42,390 nucleotides of DNA from CAJGCS01 sp045589955 (lineage in GTDB: Bacteria > Bacillota_I > Bacilli_A > ML615J-28 > CAG-313): positions 1-42,390 of the forward strand of contig JAZNQD010000065.1 of assembly GCA_045589955.1 (NCBI GenBank), written 5' to 3'. Both the position numbers and the translations under genes were made by a program. Positions 16,945 to 25,237 of this stretch are shown one piece after another (positions within the stretch are counted from its first letter, which is position 1; each line of letters opens with the position of its first letter). The notes below the pieces were generated by a model. That model had not been told where the DNA came from, did no database searches, and saw only the letters and a program-made list of their open reading frames with translations.

Positions 16945-16968
16945 CCTTCATATAATTAATGAAGGAGG
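16945..16968 (+). promoter_or_regulatory. Hairpin covering part of the ylmC Shine-Dalgarno
   Basis: CCTTCAT (16945-16951) pairs with ATGAAGG (16959-16965) across a seven-base loop. The right arm contains the start of the SD GAAGGAGG of the next gene, so the stem could limit ribosome access. It lacks a T tract, so it is not a terminator. Confidence 0.4.
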
Positions 16969-16974
16969 AATGAT

Positions 16975-17211
16975 ATGGTTTTATCGGAACTTTCCACAAA
17001 AGATGTTGTCAATAATGAAGATGGCATCAAGTTAGGTAGAATTGTCGACATTGAAATTGATATCGCTACGGGAAAAATACTAAATGTAACAATTGATCGA
17101 GGTTTTCGAATTGCGAGTATTTTTTCTTCAAAGAATCAAACTGTAATTCCATGGTCGAGAATTATCAAAATAGGCAATGATGTTATCATTGTCGATCAAA
17201 CAAGGTTATAA
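16975..17211 (+). CDS. YlmC/YmxH family PRC-barrel protein
   Basis: The 78-residue protein is a single PRC-barrel domain of the YlmC/YmxH type: SELSTKDVVN, DGIKLGRIVDIEID, and the closing VIPWSRIIKIGNDVIIVD. Members occur in spore-forming Firmicutes and relatives and are often labelled sporulation proteins, but their role is not established. The strong SD GAAGGAGG gives a clear start. Its presence with a sigma-K-like factor three kilobases away is notable, although YlmC homologues also occur in organisms that do not sporulate. Confidence 0.8.
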   Translation: MVLSELSTKDVVNNEDGIKLGRIVDIEIDIATGKILNVTIDRGFRIASIFSSKNQTVIPWSRIIKIGNDVIIVDQTRL

Positions 17212-17239
17212 AATAATAAATAATAATAAGGAGAATAGT

Positions 17240-18586
17240 ATGAAATACGTACCAAGTTTAGAACCTAGTTACATTCCTATGATTTCAAAGGTTCAAGAAT
17301 TCAAAGAAAAAGGAACAATTCCTTTTGCGATTTGTGTAGAAAGAAATAAAGGCTACAGATATCGTTATGATTTAAAATTAATTGAAAACAATGAAGAAGA
17401 AAATGCAGAATTTGTTGAAAGAATTATCAAAACAATTCTTTGGGTTGTTGGTGGTTTTAAAATTTATTTAGGCGGCGATGCTGCACTTGTTAAAAAAATG
17501 CAACAAGTATTTAGTTTAGAAGGAACTAGAGCCTTTGATGCAGACTTTATGACTCGTATTTATGACCAAAAATTCGAAGTTATCGCTTGCGAATATGATA
17601 CTGTTCCTGCTAGTGTTGAATCTTCAATTCCTAGCGGCGGTCACTTAGATGGTTGTCGTATTGGTTTTGATGCTGGAGGTAGTGATAGAAAAGTTAGTGC
17701 TGTTGTTAATGGCGAAGCAATCTATTCAGAAGAAGTTGTTTGGTTTCCTAAAACAAACGAAGATCCAGAATACCATTACCAAGGTATCTTAGATAGCTTT
17801 AAACGTGCTGCTTCAAAAATGCCAAGAGTTGATGCTATTGGCGTAAGTAGTGCTGGTGTTTATGTTGATAATGAAGTTCGTGCTGCTTCTTTATTTATTA
17901 AAGTTCCAAGAGATAAATTTGATGCACAAGTAAGAGATATTTATATTCGTGCAGCAAAAGAAATTGGTGATGTACCTCTTGAAGTTGCTAATGATGGTGA
18001 TGTTACTGCTTTAGCAGGTGCTTTAGAACTTAAAGATGGTTGCGTTTTAGGTATTGCTATGGGTACTAGTGAAGCTGCTGGTTACATTAATAAAGATGGT
18101 AACTTAAATGGTTGGTTAAGTGAACTTGCATTTGCTCCAGTTGACTTTAATAAAGGCGCTATGGAAGATGAATGGAGTGGAGACTATGGTTGTGGTGTTA
18201 AATACTTTAGCCAAGATGGTATTATTAAACTTGCAGGATTTGCAGGAATTGAATTACCAGAAGATGCATCTCCAGCTGAAAAATTAAAAGTTGTTCAAAA
18301 ATTAATGGCAGAAGGCAATCCTAAAGCAAAAGAAATCTATGAAAATATTGGTACTTATTTAGGCTATACAGTTGCATATTATAGTGAATTCTATGATATT
18401 AAATATTTATTATTATTAGGACGTGTTACTAGTGGTGATGGTGGTTTAATTTTAATTGATAAAGCTAACGAAGTATTAAAAGCTGAATTCCCTCATCTAA
18501 ATGTGCAATTAATGATGCCAGATGAAAATTCACGTCGTGTTGGTCAATCTATTGCTGCTGCAAGTCTTCCAACTATCTTAAAATAA
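17240..18586 (+). CDS. ROK-like sugar kinase family protein with N-terminal extension
   Basis: The 448-residue protein has an actin-like ATPase fold resembling ROK kinases in the C-terminal 310 residues: phosphate-binding FDAGGSDRKV near 143-152, NDGDVTALAG at 251-260 in the place of the catalytic Asp motif, GTSEAAGYI at 275-283, and LLGRVTSGDGG at 392-402. The usual ROK zinc-binding cysteine cluster is not seen. About 130 residues precede the kinase core, and I recognise no domain there. The ATG at 17240 has AAGGAG at good spacing; an upstream in-frame ATG at 17177 lies inside ylmC. The sugar substrate is unknown. A one-base overlap couples it to the following metallo-hydrolase gene. Confidence 0.68.
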   Translation: MKYVPSLEPSYIPMISKVQEFKEKGTIPFAICVERNKGYRYRYDLKLIENNEEENAEFVERIIKTILWVVGGFKIYLGGDAALVKKMQQVFSLEGTRAFDADFMTRIYDQKFEVIACEYDTVPASVESSIPSGGHLDGCRIGFDAGGSDRKVSAVVNGEAIYSEEVVWFPKTNEDPEYHYQGILDSFKRAASKMPRVDAIGVSSAGVYVDNEVRAASLFIKVPRDKFDAQVRDIYIRAAKEIGDVPLEVANDGDVTALAGALELKDGCVLGIAMGTSEAAGYINKDGNLNGWLSELAFAPVDFNKGAMEDEWSGDYGCGVKYFSQDGIIKLAGFAGIELPEDASPAEKLKVVQKLMAEGNPKAKEIYENIGTYLGYTVAYYSEFYDIKYLLLLGRVTSGDGGLILIDKANEVLKAEFPHLNVQLMMPDENSRRVGQSIAAASLPTILK

Positions 18587-19206
18587 TGAATATTGAAGTT
18601 CTTTGTGAACATCCTAATAATGCTAATACTTACATTGTAAGCAAAGGTAGTAATGTTATTATTATTGATCCAGCTAACGATGTTAGATCAATTAAAACAA
18701 TTGTAAAAGACCACAAGGTTATTGCGATATTACTAACACATGGACATTATGATCATTTTAAAGAAATTACTAAATTATTAAAAGAATATGATGTACCATG
18801 TTATATGCATAAAAATGCTAATCTTAAACTTCAAAACATTGATTTAAGCTGTGCAAGATTATTTGGTTGTAATGTTCAAACAAATATTGAAAATATTAAA
18901 TTTGTTAGTGAAGGACAAAAACTTATTCTTGAAGATTTTGAAATTAAATGTTTATATAAACCGGGGCATACTGATTGTTCAATGGTTTATATGATTGATG
19001 ATGTGTTATTTACTGGTGATGTTTTATTTGAAGATGGTATTGGCAGATGTGATTTACCAACAGGAAATTCTGTAGTGATGATGCGTTCTTTAAAAGGATT
19101 GAAAAACTTGTATAAGAATAAAGATTTTATAGTTTATCCTGGCCATGGTGATGCAACGACTTTGTATAAAGAAATTAAAACTAATTATTATTTGTTAAAA
19201 AACTAA
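18586..19206 (+). CDS. Metallo-beta-lactamase-fold hydrolase (GloB-like)
   Basis: The 206-residue protein has the metal-binding signature THGHYDH at 51-57 (His52, His54, Asp56, His57), a further histidine in KPGHTDCS, an aspartate in LFTGDVLF and a last histidine in YPGHGD. This set is typical of hydroxyacylglutathione hydrolase-like Firmicutes proteins such as YqgX, which hydrolyse thioesters. The C-terminal glutathione-binding domain of true glyoxalase II is absent, so the natural thiol ester is uncertain. Its ATG overlaps the stop of the ROK-like gene. Confidence 0.85.
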   Translation: MNIEVLCEHPNNANTYIVSKGSNVIIIDPANDVRSIKTIVKDHKVIAILLTHGHYDHFKEITKLLKEYDVPCYMHKNANLKLQNIDLSCARLFGCNVQTNIENIKFVSEGQKLILEDFEIKCLYKPGHTDCSMVYMIDDVLFTGDVLFEDGIGRCDLPTGNSVVMMRSLKGLKNLYKNKDFIVYPGHGDATTLYKEIKTNYYLLKN

Positions 19207-19212
19207 AAAATA

Positions 19213-19248
19213 AAGGCAAGAAACAAAAAATGTTTCTTGCCTTGTTTT
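19213..19248. terminator. Bidirectional terminator between the MBL hydrolase and the M42 peptidase
   Basis: The 12-bp stem AAGGCAAGAAAC (19213-19224) pairs with GTTTCTTGCCTT (19232-19243) and is followed by TTGTTTTT. On the minus strand an A/T tract also follows, so it can serve both convergent genes. Confidence 0.88.
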
Positions 19249-20267
19249 TATTTGTTGATATATGCGATGATCAATTTAAATGTGTTTAAAATACCGTTAA
19301 GGTGTGTTCTTTCCATACCGTGTGATGCTTGAATGCCAGAACCAATTAAGGCACATTTGATATCGTTACCAGCACGTAGTGCTGCAGAACCATCAGAACC
19401 GTAGAAAGGGTAAATGTCAACTGCATAGTTTAAATTGTTTGCTTTCGCAAGATTGATAAGTTCTGTTGTCATATTGTAATCATATGGACCGCTTGAGTCT
19501 TTTGCACAAATTGATACCATTTCTTCGTTACAACTTAAGTCTAGACCGATACATCCCATATCTACCGCAACTAGTTCATCAATATTAGGAATGTTAGAAG
19601 CACCATGACCAACTTCTTCATAAGTAGAAAAAATAAATGTTAGGTTGTTGTTAGGTGTGATGTTATTTTCTTTTAAATATTTTAATACTTCTAAAAGAAT
19701 AAATGCACTTGCCTTATCGTCTAAGAATCTTGTTTTAACATAACCGCTTTCAGTCACTTCAAATTTAGGATTGATGCTTATAAAGTCGCCGTTATCGATT
19801 CCAAGGTTCTGAGTATCTTTCTTAGAATAAACAAGTTCATCAATTCTTACGTACATATTGTCAGCATTTCTTGTTTTAGAACTGGCATCAGGATAAACAT
19901 GAGTGCTTGGACTTGTTGATAAAATAGTTCCCGAATATGTTTTACCGCTTCTTGTATGGATTGTACAATACTCGCCATCATAAGTTGCAAGAATCGGGCC
20001 ACCAAGAGTTGTGAACGACAAACTACCATCTCCGCGAATTGAGCGCACCATTAAACCTAAAGTATCAACATGAGCGCTGAAACCAATTGTATAGTCAGAT
20101 TTCCCTTTTACATCAATAATTAGGTTTCCTTTTTTGTTTTGATAAGATTCGTATCCAAGTTCTTTGGCATAAACTTGAATATAATCAATCACTTTGTGCG
20201 TGTAGCCAGTAGGACTGGGTATATTCATAATGTTTTCGAAAAGTTTTAAATCTAATTTATGATTCAT
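19248..20267 (-). CDS. M42 family glutamyl/deblocking aminopeptidase
   Basis: The 339-residue protein fits the M42 metallopeptidase family (FrvX, PepA/YsdC, CelM). Visible metal-site motifs are SAHVDTLGLMVRSI near residue 65, RFLDDKASAFILLE in the middle, TYEEVGHGA with the catalytic Glu pair, and VDMGCIG. The C-terminal SHGMERTH carries a last His ligand. These enzymes form large cytoplasmic assemblies that trim peptides. Length is normal. On the minus strand the SD AAAGGAG lies before the ATG and a TATACT box with an upstream TGA lies at 20301-20296; it appears monocistronic. Confidence 0.88.
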   Translation of the reverse strand: MNHKLDLKLFENIMNIPSPTGYTHKVIDYIQVYAKELGYESYQNKKGNLIIDVKGKSDYTIGFSAHVDTLGLMVRSIRGDGSLSFTTLGGPILATYDGEYCTIHTRSGKTYSGTILSTSPSTHVYPDASSKTRNADNMYVRIDELVYSKKDTQNLGIDNGDFISINPKFEVTESGYVKTRFLDDKASAFILLEVLKYLKENNITPNNNLTFIFSTYEEVGHGASNIPNIDELVAVDMGCIGLDLSCNEEMVSICAKDSSGPYDYNMTTELINLAKANNLNYAVDIYPFYGSDGSAALRAGNDIKCALIGSGIQASHGMERTHLNGILNTFKLIIAYINK

Positions 20268-20391
20268 AGTAGCTACTCCTTTTGTTTGATAATTTAGTAT
20301 ATCATAAAAATAAAGTTGTTGAGTTTGTTTAGCAAATAAAAAAAGAATTTAGAATAAAAAATGTAAAATTGCATAAAATATTTTTAGAAAA
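20268..20391. other. Short intergenic region between divergent M42 and hrcA genes
   Basis: The region is very AT rich and contains the minus-strand -10 (TATACT, 20301-20296) for the M42 gene. No RNA gene or open frame is recognisable. Confidence 0.4.
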
Positions 20392-20418
20392 TTAGCACTT
20401 ATCTCTTGACAGTGCTAA
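20392..20418. promoter_or_regulatory. CIRCE operator 1 (HrcA binding site)
   Basis: TTAGCACTT-N9-CAGTGCTAA matches the CIRCE consensus TTAGCACTC-N9-GAGTGCTAA with one change in each arm. The perfect -35 box TTGACA (20406-20411) lies in its spacer and right arm, so bound HrcA would cover it. Confidence 0.93.
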
Positions 20419-20434
20419 AATAATATGTTATAAT
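20406..20434 (+). promoter_or_regulatory. Consensus sigma-A promoter of the hrcA operon
   Basis: TTGACA (20406-20411), a 17-bp spacer, TGT and TATAAT (20429-20434) form a full-consensus extended promoter. CIRCE boxes lie over its -35 and its expected start site. Confidence 0.93.
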
Positions 20435-20437
20435 TAA

Positions 20438-20464
20438 TTAGCACTCTGATAAAGAGAGTGATAG
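20438..20464. promoter_or_regulatory. CIRCE operator 2, degenerate right arm
   Basis: TTAGCACTC-N9-GAGTGATAG has a perfect left arm and two changes in the right arm. It covers the predicted transcription start and ends next to the hrcA SD, so it would also be present in the mRNA leader. Confidence 0.85.
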
Positions 20465-20475
20465 AAGGAGGGATT

Positions 20476-21498
20476 ATGCAAGACTATTTAGTTACTGAAA
20501 GACAAAAACTAATCCTTATTGCAATCGTTGAAGAGTATGTTAAAACAAATGAACCAGTTGGATCATTAGCTTTATCAAGAAGAGAAGAATTAAAATTTTC
20601 TTCTGCAACCCTAAGAAATGATATGGCAATGCTTGAAGAACTTGGCTATTTAGAAAAAACACACACTTCAAGTGGGCGTATTCCATCAGAAAAAGGATAT
20701 CGTTTATACGTGAATGAAATAATGGCTCGTGGAAAAAGAGATGAAACTTTCTTCCCGATGATTGATGAAATATTTGAAAATCCTCATGTTTCTCAAGATG
20801 AAGCAATTTATAAATCAATGGAATTAGTAACACAACTTACTAACTATGCTTCAATCGTTCATGGAAGAACTGCAACTAATGCACGTATTAAGAAACTTGA
20901 GTATATTTCACTAAGCGGAAATTATGCAATTATTTTAATGGTTACTGATAAAGGTCACGTTGAAAGTAAACGTATTGTTGTTCCTTCAAATATTAATCCA
21001 AAAGAAATTAAAAAGGTTATTCAAATTCTTGATGAATTGTTACATAATGAATTAGTATCTGATATTCATAATGTATTAAATAATATTTCTTTGCCTGATG
21101 AAGTAAAGGAATACCTGAATTATCGCGAACACTTAGTAAGTGCTTGTATTGAAGCATTTAGCGATATGATTAGTGATAAATACCATTTTTCAGGGAGATA
21201 TAACATTTTGAATCAACCTGAATTTAAAGATGTAGAAAAAGTAAGAGAACTATTTAATGCAATTGAAAGAAGGGACATTCTTCGTGTAGTTAATTCTGAT
21301 TCTTTAGGATTAACAATTAAAATTGGACATGAAAATGAACTTAAGGTTATGAAAGATTGCACGGTAGTTACCGTTCCGTATGAGGGAAGTGATGGTAGTG
21401 TTGGCGCTATTACAATCTTTGGACCTAAACGTATGGAATATTCAAAAGTAATTCCCCTGCTTGAATATATTGCAGGAAATATTAAAAAAATAGTATAG
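20476..21498 (+). CDS. hrcA: Heat-inducible transcription repressor HrcA
   Basis: The 340-residue protein begins with the HrcA winged helix (LTERQKLILIAIVEEY-like start, SSATLRNDMAMLEELGYLEKTHTSSGRIPS) and continues with the GAF-like dimerisation domain. HrcA represses chaperone genes by binding CIRCE and is kept active by GroEL. The ATG at 20476 is chosen because AAGGAGGG sits just upstream; the alternative GTG at 20458 lies inside the second CIRCE box. It is the first gene of hrcA-grpE-dnaK-dnaJ and should be autoregulated. Confidence 0.96.
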   Translation: MQDYLVTERQKLILIAIVEEYVKTNEPVGSLALSRREELKFSSATLRNDMAMLEELGYLEKTHTSSGRIPSEKGYRLYVNEIMARGKRDETFFPMIDEIFENPHVSQDEAIYKSMELVTQLTNYASIVHGRTATNARIKKLEYISLSGNYAIILMVTDKGHVESKRIVVPSNINPKEIKKVIQILDELLHNELVSDIHNVLNNISLPDEVKEYLNYREHLVSACIEAFSDMISDKYHFSGRYNILNQPEFKDVEKVRELFNAIERRDILRVVNSDSLGLTIKIGHENELKVMKDCTVVTVPYEGSDGSVGAITIFGPKRMEYSKVIPLLEYIAGNIKKIV

Positions 21499-21508
21499 GA
21501 GAAAGAAG

Positions 21509-22120
21509 ATGGCAAACGAACATAACAGATATCGTGAAGAAGAACAAGAATTAGAAACTAATGATGTAGAAGAAATTACATCAGAAGAGAAAAATGAAGA
21601 TCAAGGTTTTGAAGATGTAGAACCAAATAAGAAAGAAAAGAAAAATAAAAAAGGTAAAAAAATTGAAGATTTCGAAGAATATCATTTACTTGTTCAAGAG
21701 GTCGCAAACTTAAAAGATGACCTTCTTCGTAATCGTGCAGATTTAGAAAATTTCAAAAGAAGAAATAATGAAGAACGTATTCGTGAAAGAAAGTATGCTT
21801 TACAAGATTTTTTAATGGAACTAATTGATGTTATTGATATCTATGATAAAGCTGTAAATGTTAAAACAGATGATGAAAAACTTAATAAATTCTTAAGTGG
21901 GTTTATTATGATTAATAACCGTTTAAAGCAAATCTTAGAACATTATGAAGTAAGACAAATAGATGCTTTAAATAAACCATTCGACCCATCATTCCACAGT
22001 GCAATTGAAAGTGTTAAAGTTGATGGCGTTGAACCTAACACAGTAGTAGAAGTTATTATTACTGGTTATACATATAAAGATCGCGTTTTAAGACCTAGCA
22101 TGGTAAAAGTAAGCGAGTAA
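21509..22120 (+). CDS. grpE: Nucleotide exchange factor GrpE
   Basis: The 203-residue protein has a highly charged N-terminal tail (about residues 1-60, rich in Glu, Asp and Lys), a long coiled coil containing DLLRNRADLENFKRRNNEER, and the C-terminal beta domain ending in GYTYKDRVLRPSMVKVSE. GrpE drives ADP release from DnaK. It lies ten bases after hrcA with the SD AGGAGAAAG, and dnaK follows. Confidence 0.96.
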   Translation: MANEHNRYREEEQELETNDVEEITSEEKNEDQGFEDVEPNKKEKKNKKGKKIEDFEEYHLLVQEVANLKDDLLRNRADLENFKRRNNEERIRERKYALQDFLMELIDVIDIYDKAVNVKTDDEKLNKFLSGFIMINNRLKQILEHYEVRQIDALNKPFDPSFHSAIESVKVDGVEPNTVVEVIITGYTYKDRVLRPSMVKVSE

Positions 22121-22157
22121 AAAATTTGAACTAAATTAGAAAGGAAATAAAAAAATT

Positions 22158-23990
22158 ATGAGTAAAATTATTGGTATTGACTTAGGTACAACAAATTCTT
22201 GTGTATCTGTTATGGAAGGCGGAGAAGCTAAAGTTATTGTGAATGCAGAAGGTGCAAGAACTACTCCATCAGTAGTTGCATTTAGAAATGGTGAAATCAT
22301 TGTTGGTGAAGCTGCAAGACGTCAAGCAGCAACTAACCTTGATACAGTATTCTCTGTAAAACGTTATATGGGAACTGATCATAAGATTAATATTAAATCA
22401 AATGGTAAGGAATATACTCCTCAAGAAATCTCTGCAATGATTCTTCAAAACTTAAAAGCTACTGCAGAAGCATACTTAGGTGAAAAAGTAACTGAAGCAG
22501 TTATTACTGTTCCTGCGTATTTCAATGATGCTGAACGTCAAGCAACTAAAGATGCTGGTAAAATTGCTGGCTTAGAAGTTAAGAGAATTATCAACGAACC
22601 TACTGCAGCTGCACTTGCATATGGTATTGATAAACAAAGTGCTAAAGAACAAACAGTATTAGTATATGACCTTGGTGGTGGTACATTTGACGTATCTATC
22701 TTACAACTTGCTGATGGAACATACGAAGTATTATCAACTGCAGGTAACAACCGTTTAGGTGGTGACGACTTTGATAATCGTATTGTTAAATACTTAGTTG
22801 AAGAATTTAGAAGAACAAATGCTGTTGATTTAAGTAATAATAAATCAGCTATGTTCCGTTTAAAACTAGAAGCTGAAAAAGCAAAGAAAGAATTAAGTGG
22901 TATCACTACAGCTGATATTAATATTCCATTCATTACAATGGATCCAGATGGCACTCCAATTCACTTTGATATGAAGTTAACAAGAGCTAAGTTTGAAGAA
23001 TTAATTCGTGATTTAGTTGAATCAACTACAAAATCAGTTCGTCAAGCATTAAGAGATGCTAAGATTACTGCAAACGATTTAGACCAAATCTTATTAGTTG
23101 GTGGTTCTACAAGAATTCCAGCTGTTCAAGAATTAGTTCGCCGTGAATTAGGTAAAGAACCTAACCGTAGTATTAACCCTGACGAAGTAGTTGCAATGGG
23201 TGCAGCTATCCAAGGTGGTGTATTGTCTGGTAGCGTTAAAGATGTATTACTATTAGACGTAACTCCACTTTCACTTGGTATTGAAACTTTAGGTGGCGTT
23301 AGCACTGTATTAATCCCTAGAAATACAACTATTCCAACAACAAAATCACAAATCTTCTCAACTGCAGCTGATAATCAACCAGGTGTAGAAATCCATGTAT
23401 TACAAGGTGAAAGAAGTATGGCTCAAGATAACAAAACTCTTGGTCGTTTCCAATTAACTGGTATTCCTCTTGCTCCTCGTGGTGTTCCTCAAATTGAAGT
23501 TAAATTTGATATTGACGCTAATGGTATCGTACACGTAAGTGCTAAAGACTTAGGTACTGGTAAACAACAAACAATTACTATTAGTGGTGGTTCTGGTTTA
23601 TCAGAAGAAGAAATTGATAGAATGGTTAAAGAAGCTGAAGAAAATGCTTCAAGCGATAAAGCTAAGAAAGAAGAAGCTGATTTACGTAACCAATGCGAAC
23701 AAATCATCTTTGCAGTTGACAAATCAATTGCTGACTTAGGCGCAGAAGTTACAGAAGAAGAAAAAACTTCAGTAGAAACTGCTAAGAAAGAATTACAAGA
23801 TGCATTAGCAGGTACAGATTTAGAAACAATTAAAACTAAGAAAGAAGCTCTAGAAAAAGCTGCTCAAGGCATTGCTGTAAAAGCTTATGAAAAAGTTCAA
23901 AAAGAACAACAAGCTAAAGAAGCAGGCCAAAACGAATCTTCATCAACTGATGATAATACTGTAGAAGCTGATTACGAAGATATTAAGTAA
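22158..23990 (+). CDS. dnaK: Chaperone DnaK (Hsp70)
   Basis: The 610-residue protein is complete. The nucleotide-binding domain starts with IGIDLGTTNSCVSV and contains VYDLGGGTFDVSIL and LLVGGSTRIPAV. The substrate-binding domain follows the linker VLLLDVTPLSLGIETLGG, and the lid ends in a short acidic tail (ADYEDIK). As usual in Firmicutes, it lacks the segment of about 24 residues that Gram-negative DnaK proteins have in the nucleotide-binding domain. It is cotranscribed with grpE and dnaJ under CIRCE control. SD AAAGGAAAT. Confidence 0.98.
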   Translation: MSKIIGIDLGTTNSCVSVMEGGEAKVIVNAEGARTTPSVVAFRNGEIIVGEAARRQAATNLDTVFSVKRYMGTDHKINIKSNGKEYTPQEISAMILQNLKATAEAYLGEKVTEAVITVPAYFNDAERQATKDAGKIAGLEVKRIINEPTAAALAYGIDKQSAKEQTVLVYDLGGGTFDVSILQLADGTYEVLSTAGNNRLGGDDFDNRIVKYLVEEFRRTNAVDLSNNKSAMFRLKLEAEKAKKELSGITTADINIPFITMDPDGTPIHFDMKLTRAKFEELIRDLVESTTKSVRQALRDAKITANDLDQILLVGGSTRIPAVQELVRRELGKEPNRSINPDEVVAMGAAIQGGVLSGSVKDVLLLDVTPLSLGIETLGGVSTVLIPRNTTIPTTKSQIFSTAADNQPGVEIHVLQGERSMAQDNKTLGRFQLTGIPLAPRGVPQIEVKFDIDANGIVHVSAKDLGTGKQQTITISGGSGLSEEEIDRMVKEAEENASSDKAKKEEADLRNQCEQIIFAVDKSIADLGAEVTEEEKTSVETAKKELQDALAGTDLETIKTKKEALEKAAQGIAVKAYEKVQKEQQAKEAGQNESSSTDDNTVEADYEDIK

Positions 23991-24014
23991 TTTTTCTAGG
24001 CACGAGAAATAACT

Positions 24015-25133
24015 ATGGCCAATAAGAGAGATTACTATGAGGTGCTTGGGGTTTCCAAAGATGCATCTCCTGATGAGATTAAAAGAGCTTATCGTAAACT
24101 TGCCAAAGAATATCATCCGGATGTTAGTACAGACCCTAATGCCACTGAAAAATTTGCAGAGATCCAAGTTGCATATGATTGCCTAAGTGATCCTGCTAAA
24201 AAAGAGAATTATGATAGATTTGGCTCAGAAGATATGAATGGATTCCAAGGCGCTGGTGCAGGAGGCTTCGGCGCTGACGGATTCGGTTTCGAAGATATAT
24301 TTAGTTCATTCTTCGGTGGAGGACGTCGTACACAAACTCAATCTGCAAAGAAACAAGGCCGTGATATTCATCAAGAAATCACAATCACTTTTGAAGAGGC
24401 TGCTTTTGGTACTAAGAAAGCAATTAAATTAAATAAACTTGATGAATGTACTGCTTGTGGTGGAACAGGAGCTCATTCAAAGAATGATATTGTTACTTGT
24501 CCACGATGCGGAGGGACTGGTCGAACTATTGTCGACCAACAAACATTGTTCGGACGCTTTAGAACTGAAACTACTTGCCCTGATTGTAAAGGGACAGGTA
24601 AAAAAATTAAAAAAGTTTGCGAAAAATGTGCTGGTTCAGGACGTACAAGAGTTTCTAAAGAAATCAATGTTAATATTCCTGCTGGTATCGATGATGAACA
24701 AACAATAAGAATTGCTGGTGAAGGCGAAGCAGGATTAAATGGGGGCCCTAGTGGCGACTTACTAATTAAAGTCAATGTTAAAAAACATGAAGTATTTGTT
24801 CGTGATGGTAATGATATTTATGTTGAATTACCGCTAACATTCTCACAAGCTGCCTTAGGTGCAACAATTGAAGTTGAAACTTTAGCTGGTGCTGTAAACT
24901 TAAAGGTACCTGCAGGTACTCAACATGGTACAAAGTTTAAACTTTCAGGTAAAGGTATTACTAGCAAGATTAATAATCGAACTGGTAATCAATATGTAAT
25001 TGCAAAGGTAGTTACACCAACAAATCTTTCTTCTAAACAAAAAGATTTATTTACTGATTTATCTAAAACAGATGAAACTAAAGGTATAAAGATTTTTGAT
25101 AAAATTAAGAATTTCTTCAAAGCTAAAAAATAG
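24015..25133 (+). CDS. dnaJ: Chaperone DnaJ (Hsp40)
   Basis: The 372-residue type I DnaJ has the J domain (residues about 4-70 with the HPD triad in YHPDVS), a Gly/Phe-rich linker (GAGAGGFGADGFGFEDIF), four zinc-finger repeats (CTACGGTG, CPRCGGTG, CPDCKGTG, CEKCAGSG) and the C-terminal peptide-binding domains. It stimulates DnaK's ATPase and delivers clients. The SD (CACGAGAAA) is weak compared with the rest of the operon. A terminator follows directly. Confidence 0.97.
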   Translation: MANKRDYYEVLGVSKDASPDEIKRAYRKLAKEYHPDVSTDPNATEKFAEIQVAYDCLSDPAKKENYDRFGSEDMNGFQGAGAGGFGADGFGFEDIFSSFFGGGRRTQTQSAKKQGRDIHQEITITFEEAAFGTKKAIKLNKLDECTACGGTGAHSKNDIVTCPRCGGTGRTIVDQQTLFGRFRTETTCPDCKGTGKKIKKVCEKCAGSGRTRVSKEINVNIPAGIDDEQTIRIAGEGEAGLNGGPSGDLLIKVNVKKHEVFVRDGNDIYVELPLTFSQAALGATIEVETLAGAVNLKVPAGTQHGTKFKLSGKGITSKINNRTGNQYVIAKVVTPTNLSSKQKDLFTDLSKTDETKGIKIFDKIKNFFKAKK

Positions 25134-25135
25134 AT

Positions 25136-25167
25136 AAAAATCAAACGAGAAATCGTTTGATTTTTTT
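25136..25167 (+). terminator. Terminator of the hrcA-dnaJ operon
   Basis: A perfect 13-bp stem, AAAAATCAAACGA (25136-25148) with TCGTTTGATTTTT (25153-25165), closes a GAAA tetraloop and ends in a T tract. Confidence 0.95.
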
Positions 25168-25177
25168 GTATTATGTA

Positions 25178-25205
25178 TTGTATAAAAAATAAAATATGAT
25201 ATAAT
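25178..25205 (+). promoter_or_regulatory. Extended -10 promoter of the amidase lipoprotein gene
   Basis: TGA-TATAAT (-10 at 25200-25205) is clear. The -35 candidate TTGTAT (25178-25183) at 16-bp spacing is weak. Confidence 0.6.
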
Positions 25206-25237
25206 AAGATATAAAATAAAGAAACGGAGACAAAAAG

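Noticed and set aside
20458..20475. GTG start for HrcA
   Set aside because: The GTG is part of the second CIRCE box; ATG 20476 has a strong SD.
22538..22954. 138-codon open frame antisense to dnaK
   Set aside because: DnaK is highly conserved on the plus strand; the antisense frame has no recognisable protein features.
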